A stretch of 64,000 bases of DNA from Ollibium composti. Lineage in GTDB: Bacteria > Pseudomonadota > Alphaproteobacteria > Rhizobiales > Rhizobiaceae. Numbering within the stretch: the stretch's first letter is position 1; the number at the start of each line of letters is the position of its first letter. The position numbers and the translations under genes are program-made. Shown here piece after piece: positions 17,720-28,856 of the stretch. The DNA lies in NCBI RefSeq assembly GCF_004801285.1, contig NZ_SSNY01000005.1, forward strand, positions 1 to 64,000. Direction: 5' to 3'. The notes under the pieces are model-generated. The model worked only from the letters and a program-made list of their open reading frames with translations. It did not search any database and was not told the DNA's origin.

Positions 17720-18159
17720 CATTTCACGTCGAGCGCGTAGGAGCAGCCGGCCAGGACCTTGCCGGGCAGGTCCTCCACCGTCGAGACATTGAGCGAGATG
17801 CGCGTCACGTAGGTGACGCCGCCGCTATCCTCGCTGGCTTCGTGGATGACCTTTTCGCCGAGGAATTTTTCCGGGGTCGAGACGACCGGCACGATGCCGA
17901 GCCTTCCCGCCAGCTCCGGCGCGACGACGCCTTCCAGGACGGCCATCGGACCGGTGGACGTGAACGCTATCAAATCCGTCGAATGGCCGAAGGCCTCGAT
18001 CGGCGCGGGGAGCCGGTATTGCTGCAGGAACGGATTTTCGCCGGCAACAGCCTTCCAGCCCAGCCCCGCGGCAAAATCCGGCTCGCCCGCCACCCGCAAG
18101 ACGAAGCCGTTGTAGCTGGCCACGTCGGCCCGGCACTCGATATAGGCCGGCAGATCCAT
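17719..18159 (-). CDS. Hypothetical protein, unrecognised
   Basis: A 146-residue soluble protein without signal peptide or membrane segment; I do not recognise a family. It begins MDLPAYIECRADVASYNGFVLRVAGEPDF and ends with a possible beta strand and CSYALDV. Codon usage looks native, and it is bounded by a terminator on each side, so it is likely a real monocistronic gene. The start ATG 18159 is the first in frame. Confidence 0.65.
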   Translation of the reverse strand: MDLPAYIECRADVASYNGFVLRVAGEPDFAAGLGWKAVAGENPFLQQYRLPAPIEAFGHSTDLIAFTSTGPMAVLEGVVAPELAGRLGIVPVVSTPEKFLGEKVIHEASEDSGGVTYVTRISLNVSTVEDLPGKVLAGCSYALDVK

Positions 18160-18230
18160 GTTCGTCGGTCCCGCGTCCCGGCGACTGCACGCCGTCTTGC
18201 CAACAGCTATCGTATCGGAGAGGACAGAAA

Positions 18231-18262
18231 AAGGGGCCTGCGGATCGTTCCGCAGGCCCCTT
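18231..18262 (-). terminator. Terminator of the Cys-repeat protein gene
   Basis: A 14-bp perfect stem (AAGGGGCCTGCGGA at 18231-18244 with its complement at 18249-18262, loop TCGT). Read on the minus strand it is followed by TTTTTCTG, an ideal Rho-independent terminator for the gene ending at 18286. Confidence 0.85.
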
Positions 18263-18285
18263 CTTGAAAATGCGCGGCGTTGGCC

Positions 18286-19323
18286 TCAGCCCTTCAGCCT
18301 GGCGTTGCAGAGGCTGTAGTAGCCGCCGCCCTTCTGGATCCAGCGCAGGCCACTCAGCGAGCCGGAGTCCTTGTTGGCGTAGTACTGGTCGAGGCAGGTG
18401 TGCATGCGTGCCTTGCCGGCCGACTCGTCGGAATACTTCTTGGAGATGCCGGTCGGGAACTTCACGCCGCGCGGCGCCTTGACCGTCGGGGTCTCGGGAT
18501 CGCCCGAGTAGTTGGCCTCGTCGATGCTGGGAACGCTGTCGTCGTCCGCCGCGCCGGCGCCGCAGGAGGCCTTGCGGAAGTCGTTCCATTTCATGCCGTT
18601 CAGCGAACCGTTGCTCTTGGCGGCCTGATACTTGGCGCTGCACTCGGCCATGGTCAGGCCCTTGCCGGCCTGCTCGTCGGTGCTGGCAGCGGCCTTGGTC
18701 GTCTTCTTTGCCGGCTTTGCAGCGGCGGCGGTGGCGCCGGCGGCGCATTCGCTCTTGCGGAAGTCGTTCCACTTCATGCCGTTCAGCGTGCCGGCGTCCT
18801 TGGCCGCCTGATACTTGGCGCTGCATTCGGCCATGGTCAGGCCCTTGCCGGCCGAATCGTCGTCGGCGCTGGCAGCGGCCTTGGTGGTCTTCTTCGCCGG
18901 CTTTGCAGCGGCGGCGGTGGCACCGGCGGCGCATTCGCTCTTGCGGAAGTCGTTCCACTTCATGCCGTTCAGCGTGCCGGCGTCCTTGGCAGCCTGGTAC
19001 TTGGCGCTGCACTCGGCCATGGTCAGGCCCTTGGCGTCGTCGTTGCTCGCCGCGTCGGAGGACTTCTTCGTCTTCTTGGCTTTGCTGTCGTCGCTCGCCG
19101 AAGCCTTGGTCTTCTTGGCGGGCTTGCTGTCGGTGGCGGCCGCGTCCGAGCCGCACTCCGCCTTGCGGAACTGGTTCCAGGTCTGGCCGGACAGCGTGCC
19201 GGCGTCCTTGGCGGCGTTATACTTGGCGCTGCACTCCGCCATGGTCAGCGCGCTGGCCGGCGAGGCCAGGAACAACGCCACGACGGCGAGACCCGTCAAT
19301 GTGGCCAATCGATGGATGAACAT
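18286..19323 (-). CDS. Secreted protein with four tandem two-cysteine repeats plus a divergent fifth
   Basis: A 345-residue protein with a signal peptide (residues 1-25, cleavage near ASPASA). The body has four ~31-residue units starting LTMAECSAKYQAAK and ending NDFRK-x2-C, each with two Cys. Lys/Ala-rich linkers (AAAAKPAKKTTKAAAS), histone-H1-like in composition, separate them. Units two and three are nearly identical in DNA, 186 bp apart. The C-terminal ARMHTCLDQYYANKDSGSLSGLRW...LC segment aligns as a fifth, diverged copy. The function is unknown; a periplasmic or surface role is inferred. ATG 19323 has a GGAGAG site. Confidence 0.82.
   Translation of the reverse strand: MFIHRLATLTGLAVVALFLASPASALTMAECSAKYNAAKDAGTLSGQTWNQFRKAECGSDAAATDSKPAKKTKASASDDSKAKKTKKSSDAASNDDAKGLTMAECSAKYQAAKDAGTLNGMKWNDFRKSECAAGATAAAAKPAKKTTKAAASADDDSAGKGLTMAECSAKYQAAKDAGTLNGMKWNDFRKSECAAGATAAAAKPAKKTTKAAASTDEQAGKGLTMAECSAKYQAAKSNGSLNGMKWNDFRKASCGAGAADDDSVPSIDEANYSGDPETPTVKAPRGVKFPTGISKKYSDESAGKARMHTCLDQYYANKDSGSLSGLRWIQKGGGYYSLCNARLKG
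18560..19030 (-). repeat. Tandem coding repeat, units of 183-186 bp
   Basis: Within the Cys-repeat protein gene, the block containing CTTGCGGAAGTCGTTCCA recurs at 18571, 18754 and 18940 (plus-strand reading), that is 183 and 186 bp apart (61 and 62 codons). The two upstream units differ at only a few bases over more than 140 bp, suggesting recent duplication or gene conversion. Confidence 0.8.
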
Positions 19324-19566
19324 AGGTCTCTCCGTTAAAGCCGCCCGCCAATAGTCTCGCAAGACATACCGCCCGACGGGGTAGCGCACCAGCCCCGACA
19401 TGCACGGTCCCTGCACGGACTGAATAGCTCTCGCATTTTTCGACATAATTTTGGCGAAACAACTCTTTCCTAAGGATTGGTGACAGAAGATCATATATTG
19501 TGATACCCGCGCGTGGGGCAGTTGTGGCATGTGGTGCCGCGGGCAAACCATTTAGGGGTCAAGTCC

Positions 19567-20919
<1,353 letters not shown>

Positions 20920-20944
20920 TCCGCTCCATTTCCTTTCCTCGGAA

Positions 20945-20967
20945 GCCCGCCGGCCGGCGGGCTTTTT
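20945..20967 (+). terminator. Terminator of glmM
   Basis: An 18-bp perfect palindrome, GCCCGCCGGCCGGCGGGC, immediately followed by TTTTT, 25 bp after the glmM stop codon. Confidence 0.9.
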
Positions 20968-21049
20968 CATGCGCGCCTGGCCGCAACGACAGCCGGCGGA
21001 AGCGGCGCGAAACCTTCGAACTTTAGCTATTCTTGGTTAATCGGCAGGG

Positions 21050-21064
21050 TTAAACGCCTTTTAA
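21050..21064. promoter_or_regulatory. Candidate CtrA box (TTAA-N7-TTAA)
   Basis: TTAA-ACGCCTT-TTAA matches the full alphaproteobacterial CtrA consensus TTAA-N7-TTAA. It lies 79 bp upstream of the outer-membrane protein ATG; a further TTAA sits at 21037-21040. Regulation of envelope genes by CtrA is known in Alphaproteobacteria; binding here is inferred from sequence only. Confidence 0.55.
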
Positions 21065-21142
21065 CCTTTGCAATTCATTATCCACATCCGAAGTCAATCG
21101 CGTCCGGGGGCCGGTCTCCCGACGTCTCCCAGGGTGGCAAGG

Positions 21143-21982
21143 ATGTTTTACCTGACAAGGAAACTGCTGCTGGCCGGCGCGGTCGCCGGTCTGACGGTGC
21201 CCGCGTTCGCGGCCGATCTCTACGAACCGCCCGTCGAGGAGGCGCCGGTGATCGAGGCGCCGGCCTATGAGCCGGTGGATTTCGGCGGCTGGTACATCCG
21301 CGGCGACCTCGCCTACCGAAAGTCGGAACTGCGCGGCGTCGACTATACGACCTACGGCTTCGACGACTGCAACTGCATCATCGTGCCGGGTAGCAAGTCC
21401 TTCGACTGGGCTAAGCTCAAGGGTGGCTTCTCCTTCGGCGGCGGCGTTGGCTACAAGGTCAGCGAGCACTTCCGCACCGACCTGACCGCTGACTACTGGT
21501 TCAAGTCGAATTTCGACGGGCATACGTCCGACTTCGTCTCGGAATCGACCGAAAAGTCGAAGATGAGCGCGCTCCTTCTGCTCGCCAACGCCTATGTAGA
21601 CATCGGCACCTGGCACGGCATTACGCCTTATGTCGGCGCCGGCATCGGCGGCGCGAAGGTAAAGTGGGACGAGGTCTACGACCCTAATACGCCCGAGCAC
21701 AATCCCGGCGCCTCCAACTGGCGTTTCGCCTATGCCTTGATGGCCGGCGCGTCCTACTGCCTGACCGACAATCTCATCTTCGACGCCGGCTATCGCTATA
21801 CCCACATCCAGGGCGGCCGCATGTTCGAATGGGACGCTTCCAGCGCCGGCCCAGGCTACGATCGCGGCCTCGACAACCACGAAGTGCGCGGTGGCCTGCG
21901 CTATCAGTTCGGCGGCAATACGGGCTGCGCCGCGCCGCAGGTGGCCTACGAACCGGCGCCGGAGCCGATCTACACCAAGTAG
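21143..21982 (+). CDS. Outer-membrane beta-barrel protein (Omp25/Omp31-like)
   Basis: A 279-residue protein. A signal peptide (residues 1-23, ending PAFA-A) is followed by a short Pro/Glu-rich linker with repeated EEAPVIEAPAYEP and then alternating aromatic strands (GGWYIRGDLAYR, GGVGYKVSEHFRTDLTADYWF, YVDIGTWHGITPYVGAGIGGAKV). It ends with VRGGLRYQFGG plus a short tail. This fits the small rhizobial/Brucella outer-membrane barrels. ATG 21143 has a GGTGGCAAGG site. A CtrA-type box lies upstream and a hairpin terminator downstream. Confidence 0.9.
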   Translation: MFYLTRKLLLAGAVAGLTVPAFAADLYEPPVEEAPVIEAPAYEPVDFGGWYIRGDLAYRKSELRGVDYTTYGFDDCNCIIVPGSKSFDWAKLKGGFSFGGGVGYKVSEHFRTDLTADYWFKSNFDGHTSDFVSESTEKSKMSALLLLANAYVDIGTWHGITPYVGAGIGGAKVKWDEVYDPNTPEHNPGASNWRFAYALMAGASYCLTDNLIFDAGYRYTHIQGGRMFEWDASSAGPGYDRGLDNHEVRGGLRYQFGGNTGCAAPQVAYEPAPEPIYTK

Positions 21983-22013
21983 AACGCTTTCTCTCCTATC
22001 ATCGACAAAGGAA

Positions 22014-22037
22014 ACGCCCGGCTCGACCGGGCGTTTT
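22014..22037 (+). terminator. Terminator of the outer-membrane protein gene
   Basis: ACGCCCGG and CCGGGCGT form an 8-bp stem with a 5-nt loop, followed by TTTC. Confidence 0.85.
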
Positions 22038-22092
22038 CGCATTTGGGGATGGCGCTAAGCGGATTACGGTGACGGGCGCCTTCCATCTCGGC

Positions 22093-22121
22093 TTGACGAA
22101 ACGGAAACACGATGGGATAGT
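22093..22121 (+). promoter_or_regulatory. Candidate promoter of the peptide-transport operon
   Basis: TTGACG (22093-22098) is followed after 17 bp by GATAGT (22116-22121), a plausible sigma-70 pair 51 bp before the ATG. Further downstream TTCC-N8-GGAA (22143-22158) is a small inverted repeat just before the ribosome site, a possible binding site for the IclR regulator encoded at the operon end. Both are weak calls. Confidence 0.4.
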
Positions 22122-22171
22122 CATACACAAATAAAGCATATATTCCACAATAAGGGAACAGGGAGACGAAT

Positions 22172-23710
22172 ATGGGACGTCTGGTGAATGTCGCCGCGCT
22201 GGTTGCGGCGATGGTGCTGCCTGCGGCACACGGAGCCTGGGCCGATCCGGTCAAGGGCGGGGTGATCGACGTGGCGACCGTCGGCGAGCCGCCGACGCTG
22301 GATCCGATGGCCTCGACCGCCGACCTCGTCGGCATCGTCACCCAGCATATCTTCGAGACGCTCTACACCTTCGGCAAGGACTGGGCCGTCACGCCGCTGC
22401 TGGCCGCCGACATGCCGCAGATTTCGGCGGACGGGTTGACCTACACCATCCCGCTCAGGACCGGCATCAAGTTCCACGACGGCTCCGACATGGATTCGGC
22501 CGACGTCGTCGCCTCGCTGGAGCGCTGGGAGAAGATCGCCACGCGCGGCAAGCAGGCGGCGGAAGTGATCGCCGGCATCGAGGCGCCGGACGCCAACAGC
22601 GTCAAGATCACGCTGAAGAAGCCCTATGCGCCGCTTCTGTCGCTGCTTGCCTTCAACAACGCGGCGGCCATCATCATCCCGTCGGAAAACGCCGGAGAGG
22701 ACCCGCTGACCAAGTTCATCGGCACCGGTCCGTACATGCTCAAGGACCGCAAGCCCGACCAGTTCATCCAGCTCGCCCGCTTCGACGGCTACAAATCGCG
22801 TGACGGCGAGTCGAATTTCTACGGCGGCGCCCGCAAGCAGTATCTCGACGAGATCCGTTTCGTGCCGGTGCCCGATCCCAACACCCGCGTCGAGGGCGCG
22901 GTGGCCGGCCAGTTCGCCTATGCCGACGCGCTGCCGGTGGAAGCCTACGACAAGATTTCCGGCGGCAAGACCAAGCCGGTTATCCTGAAGCCGTTCGGCT
23001 GGCCGGTCTTCGTCATGAACACCAAGGAAGGCCTGAACTCCGACATCCGCATCCGCAAGGCGGTGCAGGCGGCGCTGGCGCCGAACGACATGCTGACCGC
23101 CGCCTTCGGCTCGACCGACTTCTTCGCCGTCGACGGCTCGATGTATCCGGAGGGCTTCGCCTGGCACAACATCGTCGGCATCGACGCCTACAAGCCCGAC
23201 GGCGACACCGAGGCGGCCGCGGCGCTGCTCAAGGAAGCCGGCTACGACGGTTCGAAGCCGCTGCGCATCCTCACCAGCCGCCAGTACGAGTTCCACTACA
23301 AGATGGCGCAGGTGGCGCAGGCCTATCTCGAACAGGCCGGCTTCAAGGTGAAGCTCGACGTCGTCGAATGGGCGACGCTGACCAAGAACCGCCAGGACCC
23401 GAAGCTGTGGGACATCTACATCACCCACAGCCCCTTCCTGCCCGAGCCGTCGCTCAACGGCTTCATGTCGGACACGACGCCCGGCTGGTGGGCGACCGAC
23501 GCCAAGCACAAGGCGGTCGAGGCCTTCAACGCCGAGTCCGACCCGGCCAAGCGCGCCAAGCTCTATGAGGACGTGCAGAAGGTGATCTACGACGAGGCAC
23601 CCATCTACAAGGTCGGCGACTTCAACGCGCTCGCCGCGCAGGCGCCGAACCTCGAGGGCGTGACGCCGGCGCCGTGGCCGTTCTTCTGGAACGCCTGGCT
23701 GGAGAAATAA
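22172..23710 (+). CDS. Peptide-type ABC transporter substrate-binding protein (SBP family 5)
   Basis: A 512-residue periplasmic binding protein of the DppA/OppA cluster. The signal peptide occupies residues 1-24 (ends GAWA). GGVIDVATVGEPPTLDPMAST is the usual N-terminal lobe start, and YTIPLRTGIKFHDGSDMDSADVVASLERW is the family 5 signature. It heads an operon with two permeases, a metallohydrolase, two ATPases and an IclR regulator. The ligand is probably a peptide or acylated amino-acid-like compound; the sequence does not show which. Confidence 0.94.
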   Translation: MGRLVNVAALVAAMVLPAAHGAWADPVKGGVIDVATVGEPPTLDPMASTADLVGIVTQHIFETLYTFGKDWAVTPLLAADMPQISADGLTYTIPLRTGIKFHDGSDMDSADVVASLERWEKIATRGKQAAEVIAGIEAPDANSVKITLKKPYAPLLSLLAFNNAAAIIIPSENAGEDPLTKFIGTGPYMLKDRKPDQFIQLARFDGYKSRDGESNFYGGARKQYLDEIRFVPVPDPNTRVEGAVAGQFAYADALPVEAYDKISGGKTKPVILKPFGWPVFVMNTKEGLNSDIRIRKAVQAALAPNDMLTAAFGSTDFFAVDGSMYPEGFAWHNIVGIDAYKPDGDTEAAAALLKEAGYDGSKPLRILTSRQYEFHYKMAQVAQAYLEQAGFKVKLDVVEWATLTKNRQDPKLWDIYITHSPFLPEPSLNGFMSDTTPGWWATDAKHKAVEAFNAESDPAKRAKLYEDVQKVIYDEAPIYKVGDFNALAAQAPNLEGVTPAPWPFFWNAWLEK

Positions 23711-23722
23711 GCCGTTCCTCCC

Positions 23723-23782
23723 GCCTCTCCCGTGCCTTCGCGGGAGAGGCTGCCGGGCGCCGAAAAGTGCCGGCGCCCGGCA
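23723..23782 (+). promoter_or_regulatory. Two consecutive strong stem-loops between SBP and permease genes
   Basis: Stem 1: GCCTCTCCCG (23723-23732) with CGGGAGAGGC (23741-23750). Stem 2: TGCCGGGCGCCG (23751-23762) with CGGCGCCCGGCA (23771-23782), 12 bp perfect. Neither has a T-run, so they probably stabilise the 3-prime end of the binding-protein mRNA rather than fully terminate. Such intercistronic hairpins commonly raise SBP over permease expression. Confidence 0.7.
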
Positions 23783-23815
23783 TGGTCCCAGCGATGATGC
23801 AAGGATCGTGAGCCG

Positions 23816-24757
23816 ATGCTGCGCTCCATTCTCAACAGGCTGTTCGGCATGATCGCGGTGATGGCGCTGGTCGTCACCATCGTTTTCGTCATCGTGCGCG
23901 TGACGCCGGGCGACCCGGCGGCTGTCATGCTCGGCCCCGACGCCACCGCCGCCGACGTCGCGGCGCTTCGGTCGAGGCTCGGCCTCGACCAGCCGATGGT
24001 CGTGCAGTTCGGCCGCTATGTGCTGGGCGTCGTGCAGGGCGATTTCGGCCAGTCGATCTTCCTCAACCAGCCGGTGACCACGGCGCTCGCCCAGCGCGCC
24101 GAGCCGACCTTCTTCCTCACCGTCTTCTCGCTGCTGATCGCCACGGTGATCGCGCTGCCGGTCGGCATCCTTTCGGCCTACAAGCGCGGCTCCGCCTTCG
24201 ACCAGGCGGCGACGACGCTGGCCATGTTTGCCGCCAGCGTGCCGAGCTTCTGGCTCGGCCTGCTGTTCATCCAGTTCTTCGCCGTCAAACTCGGCTGGTT
24301 CGACACGTCCGGCTATGGCGGGCCGGGCGCCTCCTTCCTCGATCGGCTGAACCACCTCGTCCTGCCGGCGTTGGCGCTCGGCCTTGTCTCGTCGGCGCTG
24401 ATCACCCGCTTCGCGCGCGCCTCCATGCTCGACGTGCTCAACGACGACTATGTGCGAACCGCCCGTTCCAAGGGCATGAGCGAGTGGCGCGTGGTGCTCA
24501 AGCATGCACTGAAGAACGCGCTGATCCCGATCCTCACCGTCATCGGCCTGACAGCGGCGCTGCTGATCTCCGGCGCGGTGGTGACGGAGACGGTGTTCGG
24601 CCTGCCCGGCGTCGGTTCGCTGGTGGTGTCGGCGGTGCTGCGTCGCGACTATCCCGTCATCCAGGGTGCGCTGCTGGTCATCGCCGGCCTCTACGTGCTG
24701 GTGAACTTCGCCATCGACATGCTCTATCTCGCCATCGATCCGAGGGTTCGCTACTGA
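23816..24757 (+). CDS. ABC transporter permease (DppB type)
   Basis: A 313-residue inner-membrane permease with six segments. The N-terminus LRSILNRLFGMIAVMALVVTIVFVIVRVTPGDPA is typical of DppB/OppB proteins. The EAA loop is visible as YVRTARSKGMSEWRVVLKHALKNALIP. It partners with the next permease in a heterodimer. Its stop codon shares one base with the next start codon (TGATG), so translation is coupled. Confidence 0.95.
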   Translation: MLRSILNRLFGMIAVMALVVTIVFVIVRVTPGDPAAVMLGPDATAADVAALRSRLGLDQPMVVQFGRYVLGVVQGDFGQSIFLNQPVTTALAQRAEPTFFLTVFSLLIATVIALPVGILSAYKRGSAFDQAATTLAMFAASVPSFWLGLLFIQFFAVKLGWFDTSGYGGPGASFLDRLNHLVLPALALGLVSSALITRFARASMLDVLNDDYVRTARSKGMSEWRVVLKHALKNALIPILTVIGLTAALLISGAVVTETVFGLPGVGSLVVSAVLRRDYPVIQGALLVIAGLYVLVNFAIDMLYLAIDPRVRY

Positions 24758-25620
24758 TGGCCGCCGTCTCCGCACCCCTGCAAAGCGAACCCGGCCTCGT
24801 CGCACGGCTGATGGGTCGGCCGACCTCGGGGATCGGGCTCATCGTGCTGGTGCTGATCGCGCTGGCCGCCCTCCTGGCTCCATGGATCGCGCCCTATGCG
24901 CCGGCGAAATTGTCCGTCGCGCACAGGCTGGAGCCGCCGACGCTGCAACATCTGTTCGGCACCGACGATCTCGGCCGCGACGTCTTTTCCCGCATGCTCT
25001 ACGCCGCGCGCGCCTCGCTGTCGGTGGCGCTTGCCGTCGTCGTTTTCTCCTCCATCGTCGGCATCGTGCTGGGTCTGACGGCAGGCTTCTTCAAGAAGCT
25101 CGACACGCCGGTGTCGCGGTTGGTCGACGCCATGATGGCTTTCCCCGACATATTGCTCGCCATCGCGCTGGTCGCCGCGCTCGGCCCCACCGCCGTCAAC
25201 GTCGTGATGGCTCTCGGCATCGTCTATGCGCCGCGGCTGGCGCGCGTGGTGCGGGCCTCGACGCTGGTGATCCGCGAACTGCCCTATGTCGAGGCCGCCC
25301 GCGCGCTCGGCGTGCCGACGCCGGTGATCCTGGTGCGGCATGTGCTGCGCAACGTCGCTTCGCCGATCCTGGTGCAGGGCACCTTCATCTTCGCCAACGC
25401 CATCTTGGCGGAGGCGGGCCTCTCCTTCCTCGGCGTCGGCATTTCGCCCGATATCCCGACCTGGGGCACGATGATCGCCGTCGGCCGGCAATATATGGAC
25501 CAGGCCGGCTGGATCATGATGTTTCCGGGCGCCGCCATCGTCATCACCGTGCTGGCGCTGCAACTGGTCGGCGACAGCCTGCGCGATCTCCTCGACCCCC
25601 GTCTGGCAAAGGACATATGA
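24757..25620 (+). CDS. ABC transporter permease (DppC type)
   Basis: A 287-residue permease. The N-terminal membrane segment LIVLVLIALAALLAPWIAPYAP is followed by the DppC-type FGTDDLGRDVFSRMLYAARASL, and the EAA loop is YVEAARALGVPTPVILVRHVLRN. It forms the membrane channel with the DppB-type partner. The upstream-extended frame is the out-of-frame end of the previous gene; ATG 24757 is the coupled start. Its stop overlaps the start of the metallohydrolase gene. Confidence 0.95.
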   Translation: MAAVSAPLQSEPGLVARLMGRPTSGIGLIVLVLIALAALLAPWIAPYAPAKLSVAHRLEPPTLQHLFGTDDLGRDVFSRMLYAARASLSVALAVVVFSSIVGIVLGLTAGFFKKLDTPVSRLVDAMMAFPDILLAIALVAALGPTAVNVVMALGIVYAPRLARVVRASTLVIRELPYVEAARALGVPTPVILVRHVLRNVASPILVQGTFIFANAILAEAGLSFLGVGISPDIPTWGTMIAVGRQYMDQAGWIMMFPGAAIVITVLALQLVGDSLRDLLDPRLAKDI

Positions 25621-26839
25621 TGTTCGCCAATCGCTTCCCGCAAGCAGAACGCCCGCTGCTGATCCGCGGGGCAAAACCTGTCGGCTTCGGTTCCGGCCTG
25701 CCCGAAAAGCTGGACGTGCTGGTCGGCCGGGATGGCCGCATCGCCGAGATCGGATCGATGATCGCTGCCGGCGACGAGGTGCAGGTGATCGAGGCGAACG
25801 GCGCCTACATGTCGCCGGGCTGGACCGACCTGCATGTGCATGTCTGGTACGGCGGCACCGATATCTCGCTGCGTCCCGAGCAGTGCGGCGCCTCGCACGG
25901 CGTCACCACCATGGTCGACGCCGGCTCGGCCGGCGAGGCGAATTTCCACGGCTTTCGCGAGTACATCATCGAGCCGGCGAAGGAAAACATCTACGCTTTC
26001 CTGAACATCGGCTCGATCGGGCTGGTCGCCTGCAACCGCGTCTCCGAACTGATCGACATGCGCTCGATCGACATCGACCGCACCATCGCCACCGTCGAGG
26101 CCAACCGCGATGTCATCATCGGCCTCAAGGTGCGGGCGAGCCACGTCATCACCGGCGGCTGGGACCTCACCCCGGTTCGGCTGGCGAAGAAGTTCAGCCG
26201 CATCCTGAAGCTGCCGATCATGGTGCATGTCGGTGAGCCGCCGCCGCTCTACGACGACATCCTGCCGCTGCTGTCGGAAGGCGACATCGTCACCCACTGC
26301 TTCAACGGTAAGGCCGGCGGCTCCATTCTCGAGGACGAGGACCTTTACCGCCTCGCCGAGGACGCGGCGGCGCGCGGCATCGTGCTCGACGTCGGCCATG
26401 GCGGTGCCTCCTTTTCCTTCGATGTCGCCAAGGCGGCCCTTTCGCGCGGCCTGCCGCCGAAGACGATCTCGACCGACCTGCACAACCGCTCGATGGACAC
26501 GTCGGTGTGGGACATGGCCACCACCATGTCGAAGGTCCTGTCGCTCGGCATGAAATTCGAGGATGTCGTCGCGGCTTCCACCATCGCGCCGCGAAAGGCG
26601 ATCAAACTTCCGACCGACAGGCTTCTGGAAAAAGGCAAGCCGGCGGAATTTACCCTCTTCGATCTCGTCGATTCCGATGTGACGGTGAAGGATTCGCAAG
26701 GCGCCGTCTCGACGCTGCACCGCCTGTTCGAGCCGCGCCACGCCATCCTCGGCGCCGAAGCGGTCGCCGCGCATCGCTATGTCCCGGCCGAGGGGGCGAC
26801 AGGCGAGGGCCATGTCTGCCCGCATTGCGGATGGAAGTC

Positions 26840-26843
<4 letters not shown>
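25617..26843 (+). CDS. Amidohydrolase/deacetylase-family metallohydrolase
   Basis: A 408-residue cytoplasmic enzyme of the amidohydrolase superfamily, near dihydroorotase-like and N-acyl-amino-acid deacetylase enzymes. All metal ligands are present: H73 and H75 (DLHVHVW), candidate carboxylated Lys171 (IGLKVRASH), H204 (MVHVGEPPP), H227 (VTHCFNGK) and Asp287 (STDLHNRS). It ends with a CPHCG pair, a small zinc-knuckle-like tail. Lying between permease and ATPase genes, with ATGA overlaps on both sides, it probably hydrolyses the imported substrate. The exact reaction is not shown. ATG 25620 is an alternative start. Confidence 0.88.
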
Positions 26844-27855
<1,012 letters not shown>

Positions 27856-27859
<4 letters not shown>

Positions 27860-28848
27860 GCGCCGTTATCGAGATCGACCGCCGCACTGAGACGAAGCCG
27901 TTGCTCGTCGTCGAGGGCCTGACCAAGCATTTTCCGGCCCGCAACGGCCGCATCGTCCATGCCGTCGAGGATGTCAGCTTCGAGGTCAAGCGCGGCTCGA
28001 CGGTCGGGCTGGTCGGCGAGAGCGGTTCGGGCAAGACCACTGCCGGCCGCGCCGTGCTGCGCCTGATCGAGCCGACCGCCGGCAAGGCGCTGTTCGACGG
28101 CGTCGACCTGTTTTCGCTGTCGGCCGCCGAAATGCGCGCCTATCGCCGAAAGCTCCAGATCGTCTTCCAGGACCCCTTCTCCAGCCTCAATCCGCGCCTG
28201 CGCGTCGCGGCCATCCTCGGCGAGGCGCTCGACGCCTGCGGCTTCCCGCGCGGCAAGGCGCGCAGGGAACGCGTCGCTGAACTTTTGACGCTGGTCGGCC
28301 TGTCGCCCGACCACGCCACGCGCTATCCGCACGAGTTCTCCGGTGGCCAGCGCCAGCGCATCGGCATTGCGCGTGCGCTCGCCGTCGAGCCGGAATTCGT
28401 CGTCGCCGACGAGCCGGTTTCGGCCCTCGACGTGTCGGTGCAGGCGCAGGTGCTGAACCTGCTCGGCGAATTGCAGAAGAAGCTCGGCCTGACGCTGCTG
28501 TTCATCGCCCACGATCTCTCGGTGGTCGAATATCTGTGCGACGAGGTGGTGGTGCTCTATCTCGGCCGGGTCATGGAGCGCGGCCCGAGCAAGCTGGTCT
28601 ATGCCGCGCCGCGCCATCCCTACACCAAGGCGCTGCTCGCCACCGCGCCGGTGCCCGACCCGACGCGCCGGCGCACGCATGTGGCGCTGACGGGCGATAT
28701 TCCAAGCCCCATCGCGCCGCCGTCCGGCTGCGTCTTCCGCACCCGCTGCCCGGAAGCGATCGCCGCCTGCGCCGAGACCATTCCGCCCGTCGTCGAGATC
28801 GGCAACGGGCACCATGTGGCCTGCATCCGCCACGACGAAAGAGCCTGA
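27856..28848 (+). CDS. ABC transporter ATP-binding protein (DppF type)
   Basis: A 330-residue ATPase. Walker A is GESGSGKT, the Q-loop [14 protein letters not shown], the signature [16 protein letters not shown], Walker [15 protein letters not shown], and the C-terminal Cys motif [15 protein letters not shown]. It starts with GTG overlapping the previous stop codon (GTGA). It completes the importer with the DppD-type subunit. Confidence 0.95.
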
Positions 28849-28856
28849 CCGGAGCC

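Noticed and set aside
18560..19030. Tandem repeats that could suggest a CRISPR array
   Set aside because: The repeats are 183-186 bp apart, keep a reading frame and encode protein units; there are no short direct repeats with unique spacers.
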